A DNA stretch of 64,000 bases from Hymenopus coronatus. Its lineage: Eukaryota; Arthropoda; Insecta; Mantodea; Hymenopodidae. Position numbers and translations under genes: made by a program. Location: positions 30,188,501-30,252,500 of the forward strand of contig CM060883.1 in NCBI GenBank assembly GCA_030762935.1, read 5' to 3'. Positions 20,908-32,150 of this stretch are shown in pieces. The number at the start of each line of letters is the position of its first letter. Position 1 is the first letter of the stretch. The notes under the pieces were generated by a model. The model did no database searches. It saw only the letters and a list, made by a program, of their open reading frames with translations, and was not told the DNA's origin.

Positions 20908-21869
20908 ATCTACAGCATGTTAATCGAGATAAACGTTAACAGAATTGGTCTTGTTACATGCTTCCTTGTAAGTAGAAGGGAAATAAAGGAATACTTTTTT
21001 ATGGGTAGTGTATAACGCCCGCTTTAACTACTTATGGCACCACAGGCGGTGACACTGATGAAGCATGAATGATGATGGAGCACCAGTGGAATGCGATGGC
21101 GGGGGAAACCGGAGTACCCGGAGAAAACCCGCCCCAGCGCCGCTTTGTCCACCATAATCCCACATATGGTCGCTTGGGATCGAACCCCGGCCGTTTAGGT
21201 GAGACCACTCGGCCATGGCGCGGCCATAAGGGAATACTATGTGAAAAACTGAGGTTCGGTTCGCTTAACATGGTGTGGTTTGAGAAAACTAAGGTAGGTA
21301 AATTAAAATTGAAACCAGGAATATCTCGAAAACAGTCAACTCTACAAGAAAAGCGTATGACATAAATTATGTGTTTTAAGTAATTATATGTAATACATTT
21401 TTGTCTATCTCTTACGGTTTACTAGTTATGCAAAATAAAATTGTCACTAAAGGCTATTCCCAAAAAAATTAAGATATACACTTAATTTGTCATGTAAATA
21501 TCTTTAATATGCGATATTTTAATCAAAATCGTTAATCATTTTTGAGAAAATCAAAATGTTCGAAAATTTTTCCAAGTAAAGGGTAGTTGGAAGTGGGGGG
21601 ATTTTATTGAAAATCATGTCTCATCCTTGAAAGATACTGAATTTAAATACCAAGTTTGGTATTTAATAGACTTTTCGTTTTTGAGCTGTGCTGCTGAGAA
21701 GCGCACACTGACAAACACACAGCCATTTTTTAAAAATTATTTTTTTTAAATGCAGTGGGTCTCAAAAACATATATTTCCGGTGAAATCCTGGTATCGAAC
21801 TTCTGGGTGCAATACAATACTTTCTCTATACACACTTTATGTAGTAAGTGTAGAAAAAGTAAAAATATA
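20908..21869 (+). mobile_element. Family H element interrupted by SINE-A
   Basis: Sense copy lacking about its first 60 bp. It starts at ATGTTAATCGAGATAAACG and ends GTAGAAAAAGTAAAAA. The host sequence AARGGAATAC flanks the SINE on both sides as a target duplication. Confidence 0.8.
20998..21228 (-). mobile_element. SINE-A copy, full length
   Basis: The minus strand starts GGCCGCGCCATGGCCGAGTG, with B box GGGTTCGATCCC, then AAAGCGGCGCTGGGGCGGG and TTTCCCCCGCCATCGC, and ends GCGGGCGTTATACAC. It is duplicated by AARGGAATAC inside a family H copy. Confidence 0.85.
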
Positions 21870-21882
21870 CCCTTTCAGATTT

Positions 21883-22683
21883 TTATTTTCTTTACATAGT
21901 ACACAGTACGTAGATGGAGAAGGGATTGTAGTCGATCGAAAATTCGATACCAAGATTACAGTGAAGATTCATAATTTAGGGTCTCCTGTATCCCAAAAAT
22001 TCATGTGTGTCCGTGTAAAAGATAACTCAAAAACAAAAAAATCATAAAATACCAAATTTGGTATTTAAGTTTAGTATCTACCAAGAATGTGACACGAAGG
22101 TTATCAAAAAATCCCCCCAACCCCAAACTACCCCTTACATGCAAAATATTTTAGAAGTTTTGTTTTTCTCAAAATTAGCACCAACGATTTGATTAAAATA
22201 CTGTATATAAAATATGTTTACATGATAAATAAAATTTATATCTTGAATTTTCCGAGAATGGCCCCCAGAGTTCTCTTTATCCTGAGTTATTTTTATGTAA
22301 ACACTACACAAAAATGGCGTATCTGTTAAAACACACCTCTTATGTCATATACATTTTTTTGTAGAGTTAACCGTTTCCGAGATATTCCTTGTTGTTGGTT
22401 TCAATTTGAAGCTTCTTAAAACTTTTCTCAAACGGGAAGACATCTTTTGTTTCCTCTCTTTTGTTTGACTCCTGGCTGTGCAAAGTGAACCAAATTTCAT
22501 TTGTTTCACATACTGAGCAGCTTTTAAAAGATTTTACTATCGCTTTAGACTATGTGTTATCATCTTATCAAAAGGAACTACTACTGCTATTTCAGCAAAT
22601 GTTTATCTCAGCACGAATAAGATAAAGGAATAATCTTTTGTAACAATAGTTTGTAGAGAAATTCATGTAATTGGAACATCATT
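21883..22683 (-). mobile_element. Family H element, diverged
   Basis: The 3' hairpin is at 21888-21935 (TTTCTTTACATAGTACACAG). The 5' end is degraded at TTGGAACATCA. Its 3' end faces the 3' end of the previous copy, about 14 bp away. Confidence 0.75.
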
Positions 22684-22803
22684 TTTTAAACACCGATATA
22701 TGGACGGAACTAATACTATCAGTGAAAAATTCTAATTATTATTTTTTCTTTTTTTTTTTTTTTTGTCAAACTTGGGACTAGGCGACAGAAGGCCGAGAAA
22801 TGA

Positions 22804-23669
22804 GCATTTTTACTTTCTCTATACGCACTATATACATAGTGTATAGAGAAGGTATTGTAATGCACCCAAAAATTCGGTATTGAGATTTCACCGGAAATAC
22901 ATGTTTTGGATCCCCCTGAATCCAAAAAAAAAAAAGCATTTTTAGAAAAATATCCGTGTATGTGTCTGTGGGCAGCATAGCTCAAAAATGAAAAGACCGT
23001 AAGACACCAAACTTGGTATTTAAGTTCGGTATCTTCCAGGGATGCTACACGAAGAATTTCAAGAAAATACCCCACACCAACTACCCTTTTCATGGAAGTT
23101 TTTTCGAAAGTTTTGATTTTCCCAAAAACGGCTCTAACGATTTTAATTAAAATATCGGATATTAAAGATATTTATCTGACAAATAAAATGTATATCTTGA
23201 ATTTTCTGGCAATACCTTCTGAAGACTAGTTTATTCTGGATGAATTTTACGGAATTTTGCATAACTGCTAAACTGTAAGAGATGGACAAAAACTTGGCAT
23301 ACAAAAAATGTAGAGCATGTTTAAACACACAATTTATGTTACATAATTTTTTTTGTGGAGTTGGTTGTTTTTGAGATATTCCCTGTTTTTGGTTTCACCT
23401 TTAAAAAACTTAAACTTTTCTTATACAGGAATTTGTCAACTCCTGTTAATACAAAACATGGAACTTCAGTGATATAACAGCCAGCTTTTGATTATCACTT
23501 TAACTTATGCTACTCCCTCATTTCGCTTCTACTTACCAGGAAACAAGTGATAAGATTATTTCTGCTAATTTTTTCTGCATCAGCATGAAGTAAATAGAAG
23601 TATAAGCTTTTGAACAATAATTTGTTGCAGAGATGTAGAGAAAGTCATGTGAATGGAACACATCAGATC
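22804..23669 (-). mobile_element. Family H element, full length
   Basis: Runs from TTTTTACTTTCTCTATACGC on the left to GAACACATCAGA on the right. All conserved blocks are in order. Good reference copy of about 866 bp. Confidence 0.88.
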
Positions 23670-23737
23670 TTTCATTTTCCACGCACTTTCATTAAAAAAT
23701 TCGCAGCCTGATCTAAAAGGTCAATGTAACAATTGCC

Positions 23738-23920
23738 TTTTGTCGGTCGATGGAGCACCTGCTTGTTATGTGTCGCGTCCCGGGTTTAAATCCAGGTTGG
23801 TGTAGAGAAATGTTTGTTTAAACAAGAAGGTTTGTAGGTAAGGCCGATTCTGTGTGTGCGTATGCGCGTGTGTGTATAAGCATGTAAGCTAATAGTAAGA
23901 TAAATAGAGGTTAATGTTAA
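23738..23920 (+). mobile_element. tRNA-derived SINE-like element (family G)
   Basis: A-box-like GTCGATGGAGCACCTGC at about 23746, B-box-like CCGGGTTTAAATCC 40 bp on, then a GT-rich body (GTGTGTGCGTATGCGCGTG). Only one copy is seen in this window, so the family status is inferred from the promoter layout. Confidence 0.45.
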
Positions 23921-24046
23921 AACTGAATATTTTATTCCAATTAAGAACATGTGTTGATAGAATAAAAGCTGCTAACTTATTATTAAAACACATTTACATA
24001 TTACTTATTTATATAGTTTAAATAAAACCACACATTCGTTTTGTTA

Positions 24047-24867
24047 CTTAGTATATAGAAAAGGTATTGTATTGCGCACAAAAAATCTCCCATAGGGAGA
24101 TTTCACCGGAAATACAAGTTTTGAGACCCCCTGATTAAACAAAATTTTTTAGAAACATGTCCGTGTGTGTGTCTTTGGGCAGCAAATCTCAAAAACTAAA
24201 ACTCGGTTAAACACCAAAGTTGGTATTTAAGGTATCATCCAAAGATTCGACACGGAGATTTTCAAAAAAATCCCTCACCCCAAATTACCGCTTACATGTA
24301 AATATTTTCGCAAATTTTGTTTTTTTCAAAAATGGCTCTTAATGCTTTTGATTAAAATACCTTATGTTTAAGGCGTTTTTACGACAAATGAAATATATAT
24401 CTTGAATATTCTAGGAATAGCCTCTGAAGACTTCCTCATTCGGATGACTTTTGTATAGCTTTTAAACCATAAAAGATAGACAAAAACTTACTACACAAAA
24501 AGTGTAGACTCATTAAACTATATTATGTGATATCCTTTTTTGAACAGTTAACTGTTTTCGAGATATTCCGGACTATTTGTTCCAATTTTAAGCCGATTAG
24601 ACTTTTCTCAAACGGAATACATCTTTCATCTTGGTTTTCGTTTGTTAATTTCTGACGAGCAAAGAGGATGGAATTTCAATTGCTTCACATAGCGACCGGC
24701 TTTTAAAGGACTTGTCTATCGCTTTATCTCTCTTCTACTTACAAGGAATCAAGCAATAAGACTAATTTTGCTTAGGTTTATCTAGATTAGCATCACGTAG
24801 ATAAAAGAATACTTAAATGTTATGGAAGAGAAATTTGTTTGTGGAACAGCTATAGAAAGTTATGTGA
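24047..24867 (-). mobile_element. Family H element, diverged
   Basis: The outer half of the hairpin is lost on the left (starts GTATATAGAAAAGGTATTG). The remaining blocks are in family order to the degraded 5' end TATAGAAAGTTATGTGAAT. Confidence 0.75.
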
Positions 24868-24889
24868 ATATTTTTTGTTTGATAGTTTT

Positions 24890-24892
<3 letters not shown>

Positions 24893-24922
<30 letters not shown>
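24893..24922. repeat. (TA)n microsatellite
   Basis: About 14 TA units directly after a family H 5' end. Confidence 0.9.
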
Positions 24923-24926
<4 letters not shown>

Positions 24927-24946
24927 TTGTCCTTCAGGCGTAACTT

Positions 24947-25090
24947 ACTTGGTAATCAGGAGGATAGAATGAGTCAGATGCTATACAATACAGAAACACT
25001 AAAAATATCCATGCTCTTAGCGGGATTCGAACCCATGACACTTTCATGACAGGACGTCATCGCCAAGCGCTCCAACGACTATGGTTACCG
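24947..25090 (-). mobile_element. tRNA-like sequence, probably SINE head
   Basis: The minus strand contains CGTTGGAGCGCTTGGCGATG (A-box-like) and ATGGGTTCGAATCCCGC (B box) about 40 nt apart. The acceptor stem does not pair convincingly, so a functional tRNA gene is unlikely. Confidence 0.45.
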
Positions 25091-25208
25091 TGGCCGTGTG
25101 TTTCATCGGTTAATCAATAAGCAATTCGCTTGTAAACAACATTTCTGGAGAAAAGCCTGATCACAAACGTCAAGTCATAGGATATGACAAGCTAATCTAC
25201 AATCAGCT

Positions 25209-25400
25209 ATACTATTGGTTCTCAAATTTGTCGGTGCCGCCCCCTGGGGGTGGTGAGAGAAACGCAGTGGGCTGCTGGGGGTGGTTAAGATATGCCCTAC
25301 CAAGTTCTATCGAGCAAAGCGAAATATTATTCTCGTTTCGAGTTGTGTCACTGGGCTGGCATCTGCTTAGAACTATCGAAACACCTTCATTTAATATCCG
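25209..25400. other. Possible hAT-type transposon end (uncertain)
   Basis: CTATTGGTTCTCAAATTTGT followed by GCCGCCCCCTGGGGG resembles the CAGTGGTTCTCAAA-type termini of hAT elements. The opposite end and a transposase are not visible. Confidence 0.2.
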
Positions 25401-25442
25401 ATTGCAAGGCATTTAATCTTTTAAAGCTATAGCTATAATATG

Positions 25443-25949
25443 TTATTACTTTCTCTACACGTACTATGTACATAGTGTATGCAGAAGGTATTGCATTACG
25501 CCCAAAAATTCGATACCGAGATTTCACCGGAAATAGACATGGCCGCCTGTGGACAGCATAGGTCAAAAACGAAAAGACCATTGCAAACAAAACTCATTAT
25601 TTAAGGTTGGTATCTTCCAAGGATTCGACAGGAAGATTTTCAAGAAAATCCCCCACCCAAAACTACCGCTTACATGGAACTTTTTCGAAAATTTTGATTT
25701 TCTCAAAATTGGCCCTAACGATTCTGATTAAAATATCGTATGTTAAAGATATTTACCTAACAAATAAAATGTATATCTTGAATTTTCTGGGAATAACCTC
25801 TGAAGACTACTTTATTCCGGATAAATTTTACGGAATTTTGTATAACTTCATGTATTTCCGGTGAAATATCGGTATTGAATTTTTGGATGCGTGCAACACA
25901 AAACCTTCTCTATATACTATGTACATAGTACATGTAGAGAAAGTAAAAA
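25443..25949. mobile_element. Family H snap-back composite with two 3' ends
   Basis: The left 410 bp are antisense, from the terminal hairpin (TTACTTTCTCTACACG) to the TTTGTATAACTTC block. They join at about 25852 to about 97 bp of sense sequence (CATGTATTTCCGGTGAAATA) ending in a second hairpin and TGTAGAGAAAGTAAAAA. Both outer edges are therefore 3' termini and no 5' terminus is present. Confidence 0.8.
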
Positions 25950-26152
25950 TGGAACAAACATTTCGATGACACGAAATGTGCGTGATCGTTTATAATTGTT
26001 AGGTTGAAAACCCGGTGGTCGGAGACTGGTACAGAAAGACACCCCCCCCCAAACTAAGTCATACACTATAACATGCTAACATCCACTTTGTTTTCATGTC
26101 TCTTGCTGAAACTCTCCTTCTTTTCCCTTTCATCTTCACATTGTGTCCATCA

Positions 26153-27018
26153 AAAATTCACATGACTTTCTCTGCATCTCTGCAACAAATTATTGTTAAA
26201 AAGCCCATGCTTCTATTTACTTCATGCTAATCGAGAAAAAAATGCAGAAATAATCTTATTACTTGCTCTCTTGTAAGTAGAAGCGAAATAAAGGGCTACC
26301 ATAGGTTAAAGTGATAGTCAAAAGCTGGTTTCTATGTGACTGAATTTCCTTTGTTTGTATGGATACGAGTTGACAAATTCCTGTATGAGAAAAGAATAAG
26401 TTTTTTAAAGCTGAAACCAGAAACAAGGAATATCTCAAAAACGATAAACACCATGAAAAAAATATATATCATAAATTGTACGTTATAGCGTGGGATACAT
26501 TTTTTGTGTGATAAGTTTTTGCCCATCTTTTACGGTTTAGCAGTTATGCAAAATTCCTTAAAATTCATTCAGAGTAAAGTAGTCTTCAGAGGCTATTCCC
26601 AGAAAATTTAGGATATACATTTTATTTGTCAAGTAAATATCTTTAAATTACGATATTTTAATGAAAATCGTTAGAGTCATTTTTAAGAAAAGCAAAATTT
26701 TCGAACATTTTTCCATGTAAAGGGTAGTTAAGTTTGGGGGGATATTCTTGAAAATCTTCGTTTCGCATCCTTGGAATATACCAAACTTAAATATCAAGTT
26801 TGGTATTTAACGGTCCATCATTTTTGAGCTATGCTGCCCACAGACACACACACACACACACACAGACTGACACACGGACATTTTTCTAAAAATGCTTTTT
26901 TTGGATTCAGGGAGACCCAAACATGTATTTCCGGTGAAATCTCGGTATCGAATTTTTGGATGCATTACAATACCTTCTCTATACACTATGTACATAGTAT
27001 GTATATAGAAAGTAAAAA
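26153..27018 (+). mobile_element. Family H element, head-to-tail with next copy
   Basis: Sense copy with a degraded first 10 bp (AAAAATTCACATGACTTTCTC). It has a long (CA)n tract at 26845-26862 and ends TAGAAAGTAAAAA at 27018, where another copy starts without any spacer. Confidence 0.85.
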
Positions 27019-27600
27019 TCTGATGTGTTCCATTCACATGACTTTCTCCAGCTGTTCCGCAAACAAACTTTTTATTCAAAAGATTAATATTTTATCCACA
27101 CCACGCTAATCAAGATAAACTTAAACAGAAATGCTATTGTTACTTGTTTCCTTCTAAGTAAAAAGGAAGTAAGGGAATACACTAAACTTAACCTATACTC
27201 AAGCTGATCGCCATGTAAAACAATTGAAATTCCATTTTCTTTGCTTTCCAAGAATAAACAAACGAGAAACGAGAAAAAGTTATCTTACCATTTGGGAAAT
27301 ACTTAAGTGGCTTAAAATTAAAACAAATAATTCCAAATTTCTCGAAAACAATTAACTCTACGACAGTGTATATAACATAAATTGTGTGTTTTAATGAGAT
27401 ATGCATTTTTTATCTCTCTCTTATGGTTTGCCAGTTTTACAAACGTCATCCAGAATGAAGAGGTCCTCAGAGGATATTCGCAGAAAATTCAAAATATACA
27501 TTTCATTTGTCATAAAAATATCTGAAACATAAGGTATTTTAATCAAAATCGTTAGTCATATTTGAGAAAATCAACATTTTCAATCCAAGCCAATCCATAA
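27019..27600 (+). mobile_element. Family H element, 3'-truncated
   Basis: Begins TCTGATGTGTTCCATTCAC immediately after the previous copy's AAAAA. It follows the family to GTTAGTCATATTTGAGAAAA and then gives way to SINE-D sequence. The hairpin half is absent. Confidence 0.8.
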
Positions 27601-27611
27601 TAGTTGGCTTT

Positions 27612-27838
27612 ACTATGAATCCTGGGTCTAAAGTTCTTGTAACATTGTAAGTCACCTTTGAGGTTGTCATCTCAAAATAATTTGAGATCACCTTGTGGTT
27701 TACCGGGAAACATACGAATCAGTTGAGAAATTCAATGCTATGACGGAATGTTGCCATGGTAGCTCATTGGAAGAGCAACCGGCTAGAGATCGGGAGATCC
27801 GTGGTTCAAATCCCCAGTCTGACTCTACTTATCCATAA
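27612..27838 (+). mobile_element. SINE-D copy
   Basis: Upstream part ACTATGAATCCTGGG, CTCAAAATAATTTGAGATCACC and GTGGTTTACCGGGAAACATA. Then a tRNA-like core: CATGGTAGCTCATTGG (A box) and GTGGTTCAAATCCC (B box). It ends AGTCTGACTCTACTTATCC. The promoter lies in the 3' half of the repeat rather than at its start. Confidence 0.8.
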
Positions 27839-29145
27839 TCAAACATTTCAAAATTATTAATAATAAAATAACACCCTCCTTGCTGAGTTTCATATTGCAA
27901 AGGAAAATAATTAAAAGTAATGGAGCTGCTTACAAATGGAAACGACTTCCAAATTAATTACCGATTATCATAGTGATTGTGATAAATATACATCGCTTTG
28001 AACGCCATTAAGGACATGAAAGACAAAGTTTGAATTTTAAAACTAATAATTAAAATTTATACCACATATATAATATAAGGCAAATAAATTACAGTGTAAT
28101 TTTAATCCATATTGCGCTATGGTTAGGGAGTTATGATAAAACTTATTTATGTTTTTGTCACGTCACAAAAAAATTTGGCCTAATGCAATACATCTAATTT
28201 TTGAAATTGTCCTAAGTTCCTCTGTGTCTTTTTGGTTTAGTACCAAACTTTTTAAAGTTATGAATCTGCCTTTTTTTTATCACAAACATATATTTTTTGT
28301 GTTTTAGAATTGAAAACATATGCTTAAATACATCTGACAGTAAAACCTAGGGCAATTCTTATTCATAGTTTCTCTGTGAACAAGTACAGAAAATGTTATT
28401 TGTTGCTGAAAATATCAATAGTGAGAAAATAAGGAAATGTTTGAATAAATTCCTAACATTAAAATTCTCTATGTTGGTAGGTTGGACCAAGTTTTCCTTT
28501 CCTCTCCTCTGCTGCTGCCTTTTCTGTCCTTTTTTCTTGCATGGCTGCCTTTCTTCTGTACAACTTCGTTTTTTATTTTGCCTGGTGCGGATGAGACCTC
28601 GTCGAACTGAATTTTTCTTGCCGAGTTCAGTGCAGCTTCACCTCTTTATACTTTGACTTATGGCATTTAAAATGACGCACGGTGCCTAATTATACCTTTT
28701 TATATTCAGAAATGCTTAAAGTATTTTATAGAATTAACATTTAAAAGGTAGACTTTTTTTTTGTGATTTTTTCAAGCAAGACCACCCGTCCCAACACATT
28801 TTAGTTTACACGCGCCACTCACATGTTGTGATGGCTGCATAAGCAGCAAGGTTCACGATGCCCAGTGCTGTCCACAGCTGATTCACTCACAGAGACAAAC
28901 ACGCGCCTTTTTCTAGAACTATTTTGGGAGGATTCAGGAGCTCTCTAAACATTTACAGGGAAATTTCCACACCAAATTCTTGTGTGGAAAGCAATATTTC
29001 CACTACTTAGTAAACGTAGTGGGGTAAGCAAAATAGGATAGATTCCAAGCTCGTGAAGAATGTCGGTAGTTATTTGTTGAGACAGTTTTTTTTTTATTTT
29101 TATTTATTGGATTCTTCTACATGTCTTAATTACATTAATTGATCA
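27839..29145. other. Unassigned AT-rich sequence
   Basis: No protein family recognised. An 87-codon frame at 28393-28656 has a Cys/Phe/Leu-rich hydrophobic run but no homology I know. GGAAATTTCCACAC and GTGTGGAAAGCAATATTTCC near 28961-29001 can form a short hairpin. Confidence 0.4.
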
Positions 29146-30024
29146 TTTTTACTTTCTCTATACGCAATATGTACATAGCGTATAGAGAAGGTATTGCACT
29201 CCACCCAAAAATTCGATACCGAGATTTCACCGGAAATATATGTTTTAGGGTCCCCAATATCCAAAAAAAAGCATTTTCACAAAAAGGTCAGTGTGTGTGT
29301 GTGTGTGTGTGTTCGTGTGTCCGTGTGTCTGTGAACACGATAACTCAAAAACGAAAAGTCGGTAAAATACCAAACTTGGTATTTAAGTTTAGCATCTTCC
29401 AGGGATGCAACACGAAGGTTTTGAGTAAAATCCCCCCACCCCCAACTACCCTTTACATGGAACTTTTTTTCGAAAATTTTGATTTTCTCAAAAATGGCTC
29501 TAAGGATTTTGATTAAAATGTCGTATATTAAACACATTTACCTGACAAATAAAATGTATATCTTGAATTTTCTAGTAATAGCCTCTGAACAGTAGTTTAT
29601 TCTGGATGAATTTTACAGAATTTTGAATAACTACTAAACCGTAAGAGATGGTCGAAAATCTACTACAAAAAATGTAGAGCAGGTTAAAACACACAATTTA
29701 TGTTATATACATTTTTTTCGTGGAGTCCGTCGTTTTTTAGGCATTCCTTAATTTTGGTTTCTGCTATGAAAAACTTATATTTTTCTCATATAGGAACTCC
29801 GATCCATATAAACAAAGGAACTTCATTGACATAGCAACCAGCTTTTCACTATCACTTTAACCTATGGTAGTCCCTTATTTCGCTTCTACTTACAAGGAAG
29901 CAAGTAATAAGACTATTTCTGCTAATTTTTTTCTGATTTGCATAAAGTAAATAGAAGTATAAGCTTTTTAAGAATAATTTGTTGCAGGGCTGTAGAGAAA
30001 CTCATGTGAATGGTACACATCAGA
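29146..30024 (-). mobile_element. Family H element, full length
   Basis: 879 bp from TTTTTACTTTCTCTATACGC to ACACATCAGA, with a (GT)n tract at 29290-29311. The antisense frame 29139-29516 stays open for 125 codons, a feature shared with other young copies. Confidence 0.9.
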
Positions 30025-30798
30025 TTTTTGTATTTTTTCACGTTATTGTTAATATCTGAATAGATAAATATTTGTATTTTCGTTATAATACAATTAGGAA
30101 TAGTTTAGTCGACTTAGATATTACATCATGTATAATTTATTAATTAGATATACTGGTGTGTATTTTCTGGTCTAAATGTCTATGGATTTAATATATTTGC
30201 CGAAAGTTTATAGATGTTTAGAGATTAGTTCTTATTATTGACTGGTTAGGTACTTCCATTTTGTATTACTTCTTTTATGAGAATAAATATGTGTTTATGC
30301 ATTCGTAAATGAGATGGTTGACTGTTGTTCTCTGCTGTATGTGCGGATCGGATCGTTTATTATGTGGAACCGATGCAAATGTGAGTTTGTTTTCCCGTTA
30401 CGTGTCACTAAGCTTGAAAATTCTGGGCTTTCTGGTTGAGATATTTTTAGTCCTTCTTTAATTGAGGGAAGAAAGGATTTTGTCACTGCTCCTTTTGTGA
30501 CGTTATTCCATCTGTCTTTCCATTTGTGATGCCGTTACTAGTCACATAGTTCTACAAATTGAACGGTTCCGGGGATCGATACTCGACATGACAGCGGAAG
30601 CATTAGACACATCTGGAATGGACACACAGTTTCCGATCGTCAACCAATTCCTTCTAGTAAGTCGCGAAATAATTTAGGGAAATCACGTAACCTAATCTAC
30701 ACATCGAGCATTACTCAGAAATACTCGCGTTAATTTTAAACATTGTATGCATTAAACGTTTTCTACTGCTTACTTATAGCCAGAGGTACATAGAGAGC
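30025..30798. other. Unassigned AT-rich sequence
   Basis: No recognisable gene or repeat, up to the left end of a mariner. Confidence 0.4.
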
Positions 30799-32037
30799 TC
30801 AATAAGTTCTTAAAAAAATTAAACAACTACATTCGTAGCATCGAAAAAGTTGTATTTAATAACCGTTGTCTCTTACTAGATGGTAGTTCAAGTTTCAGAT
30901 ATATCTACACGATTGAATCAACAATCTTGTGCTTCTTTAGAAAGATGCAGAAAAAGCGAGTTTCGTGCGGTGATTAAACACTTCTATTTAAAAGACTTAA
31001 CACCGAGAGAGATAAAAACCGAGTTGGATGATGTTCATGGCACATCTGTTCCTGCGTTTGCAACAATTTACAATTGGATAAATGAATTTAAACCTAGTCG
31101 TACATCCACAAATGATGAACATCGTTCCAGACATCCAGTAATAATGATTTCCTCCGAAATTATTGACAAAATCCAGGATATGGTTTTGAATGATCCACGA
31201 ATTAAAGCTAGCGAAATAGTAGAGGTCACAGGCAAATCACAGTGTTCTCAACTTTGCGCCAAAAATTAGGTCCAACCTAGGTCTTCGCAAGATGGGTGCC
31301 GCATTTGCTCTCTCAATGGAGAATAAACGTAATCATGTGATCGATTCGGAAGCTGGTTTGGCACTTTTCCGTCGTAATCCAGACGAGTTTCTGCGTCGAT
31401 ACATACCTGCGGATGAAACGTGTATACACTTCTACACTCCAGAGACAAAAGTACAGCCGAAATAGTGGGTCTTTAAAGGCAGGCGAACCAGCTGCGACGA
31501 AGGCAATGATGGTGAAATCTGCAGACAGTCTGGTTATTTGGGATGCACGCGGGATCAGATCATCTACATTGATTACTTGCAGACAGGAAGAACGATAAAT
31601 GGAGAGTATTATGTATCGTTATTGCACCGGTTGAACGAGAAATCAAGAATAAGTGCCCTCATCTGGCAAAGGGAAAGATTCTCTTACATGCAAGGGTGCA
31701 CACCTGCGCAGTTTCGATGGCGAAACTTGAAGAATTAAGGTTCGAATTACTATTTACAACAGCCACCGTATTCACCTGATTAGGCCGCCAGTGATTTTTT
31801 GATTTCCAAACTTGAAAAAGTGGCTCGGCGGAAAACAATTCACGTCTAACAAAGAGGTCATCTCCCAAACAGATGCCTATTTTGAGGACCTTCCGAAATC
31901 CTACTCTTTGGATGTCTTAAAACAGTTGGAGAAACGCTGGGGAAAGTGCATAGAGCTAAAAGGAAATTAGATTGAAAAATAAAAATAAATTAACAAAAGT
32001 AATTTTTTCTTTCTATCTTTTCCTAAGGACCTATTGA
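30799..32037 (+). mobile_element. Mariner-family transposon, second lineage (defective)
   Basis: Imperfect inverted ends: CTCAATAAGTTCTTA on the left and TAAGGACCTATTGA on the right. It belongs to a different mariner lineage from the 18046 and 62524 pair, judged by protein and ends. Confidence 0.75.
30880..31968 (+). pseudogene. Mariner transposase pseudogene (second lineage)
   Basis: The N-terminal helix-turn-helix part is open from 30880 for 129 codons (FRAVIKHFYLKDLTPREIKT, then a second DNA-binding segment ending VTGKSQ) before a frameshift near 31245. The block ADETCIHFYTPE with the first catalytic Asp is at about 31408, followed by a stop at 31463. The block YIDYLQTGRTINGEYYVSLL is in another frame. 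The region that should hold the second Asp reads HARVHTCA, so that residue is lost. The C-terminal part (FPNLKKWLGGK, AYFEDLPKSY) is recognisable to about 31968. Confidence 0.82.
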
Positions 32038-32150
32038 TAACGATAAATGAGAAAATTATTGAATTTGAAATGATGTAAAGGCTTATTTTTTCGCGAATTT
32101 TTGAAAATTATTCATATTTTTGAGCATAATAAGTTAGTAAGAAATACCCA

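Noticed and set aside
27770..27822. Free-standing tRNA gene
   Set aside because: A and B boxes are good, but the same core with the same flanks occurs at many loci and the acceptor stem does not pair, so it is SINE-D.
28393..28656. 87-codon open frame as a gene
   Set aside because: Low-complexity Cys/Leu/Phe-rich peptide with no known motif and no splice or promoter context.
29146..30024. Classification of family H as a cut-and-paste MITE
   Set aside because: The terminal sequences are not inverted copies of each other at the same distance from the ends and no fixed target duplication is visible, while a 3' hairpin is. A rolling-circle type fits better.
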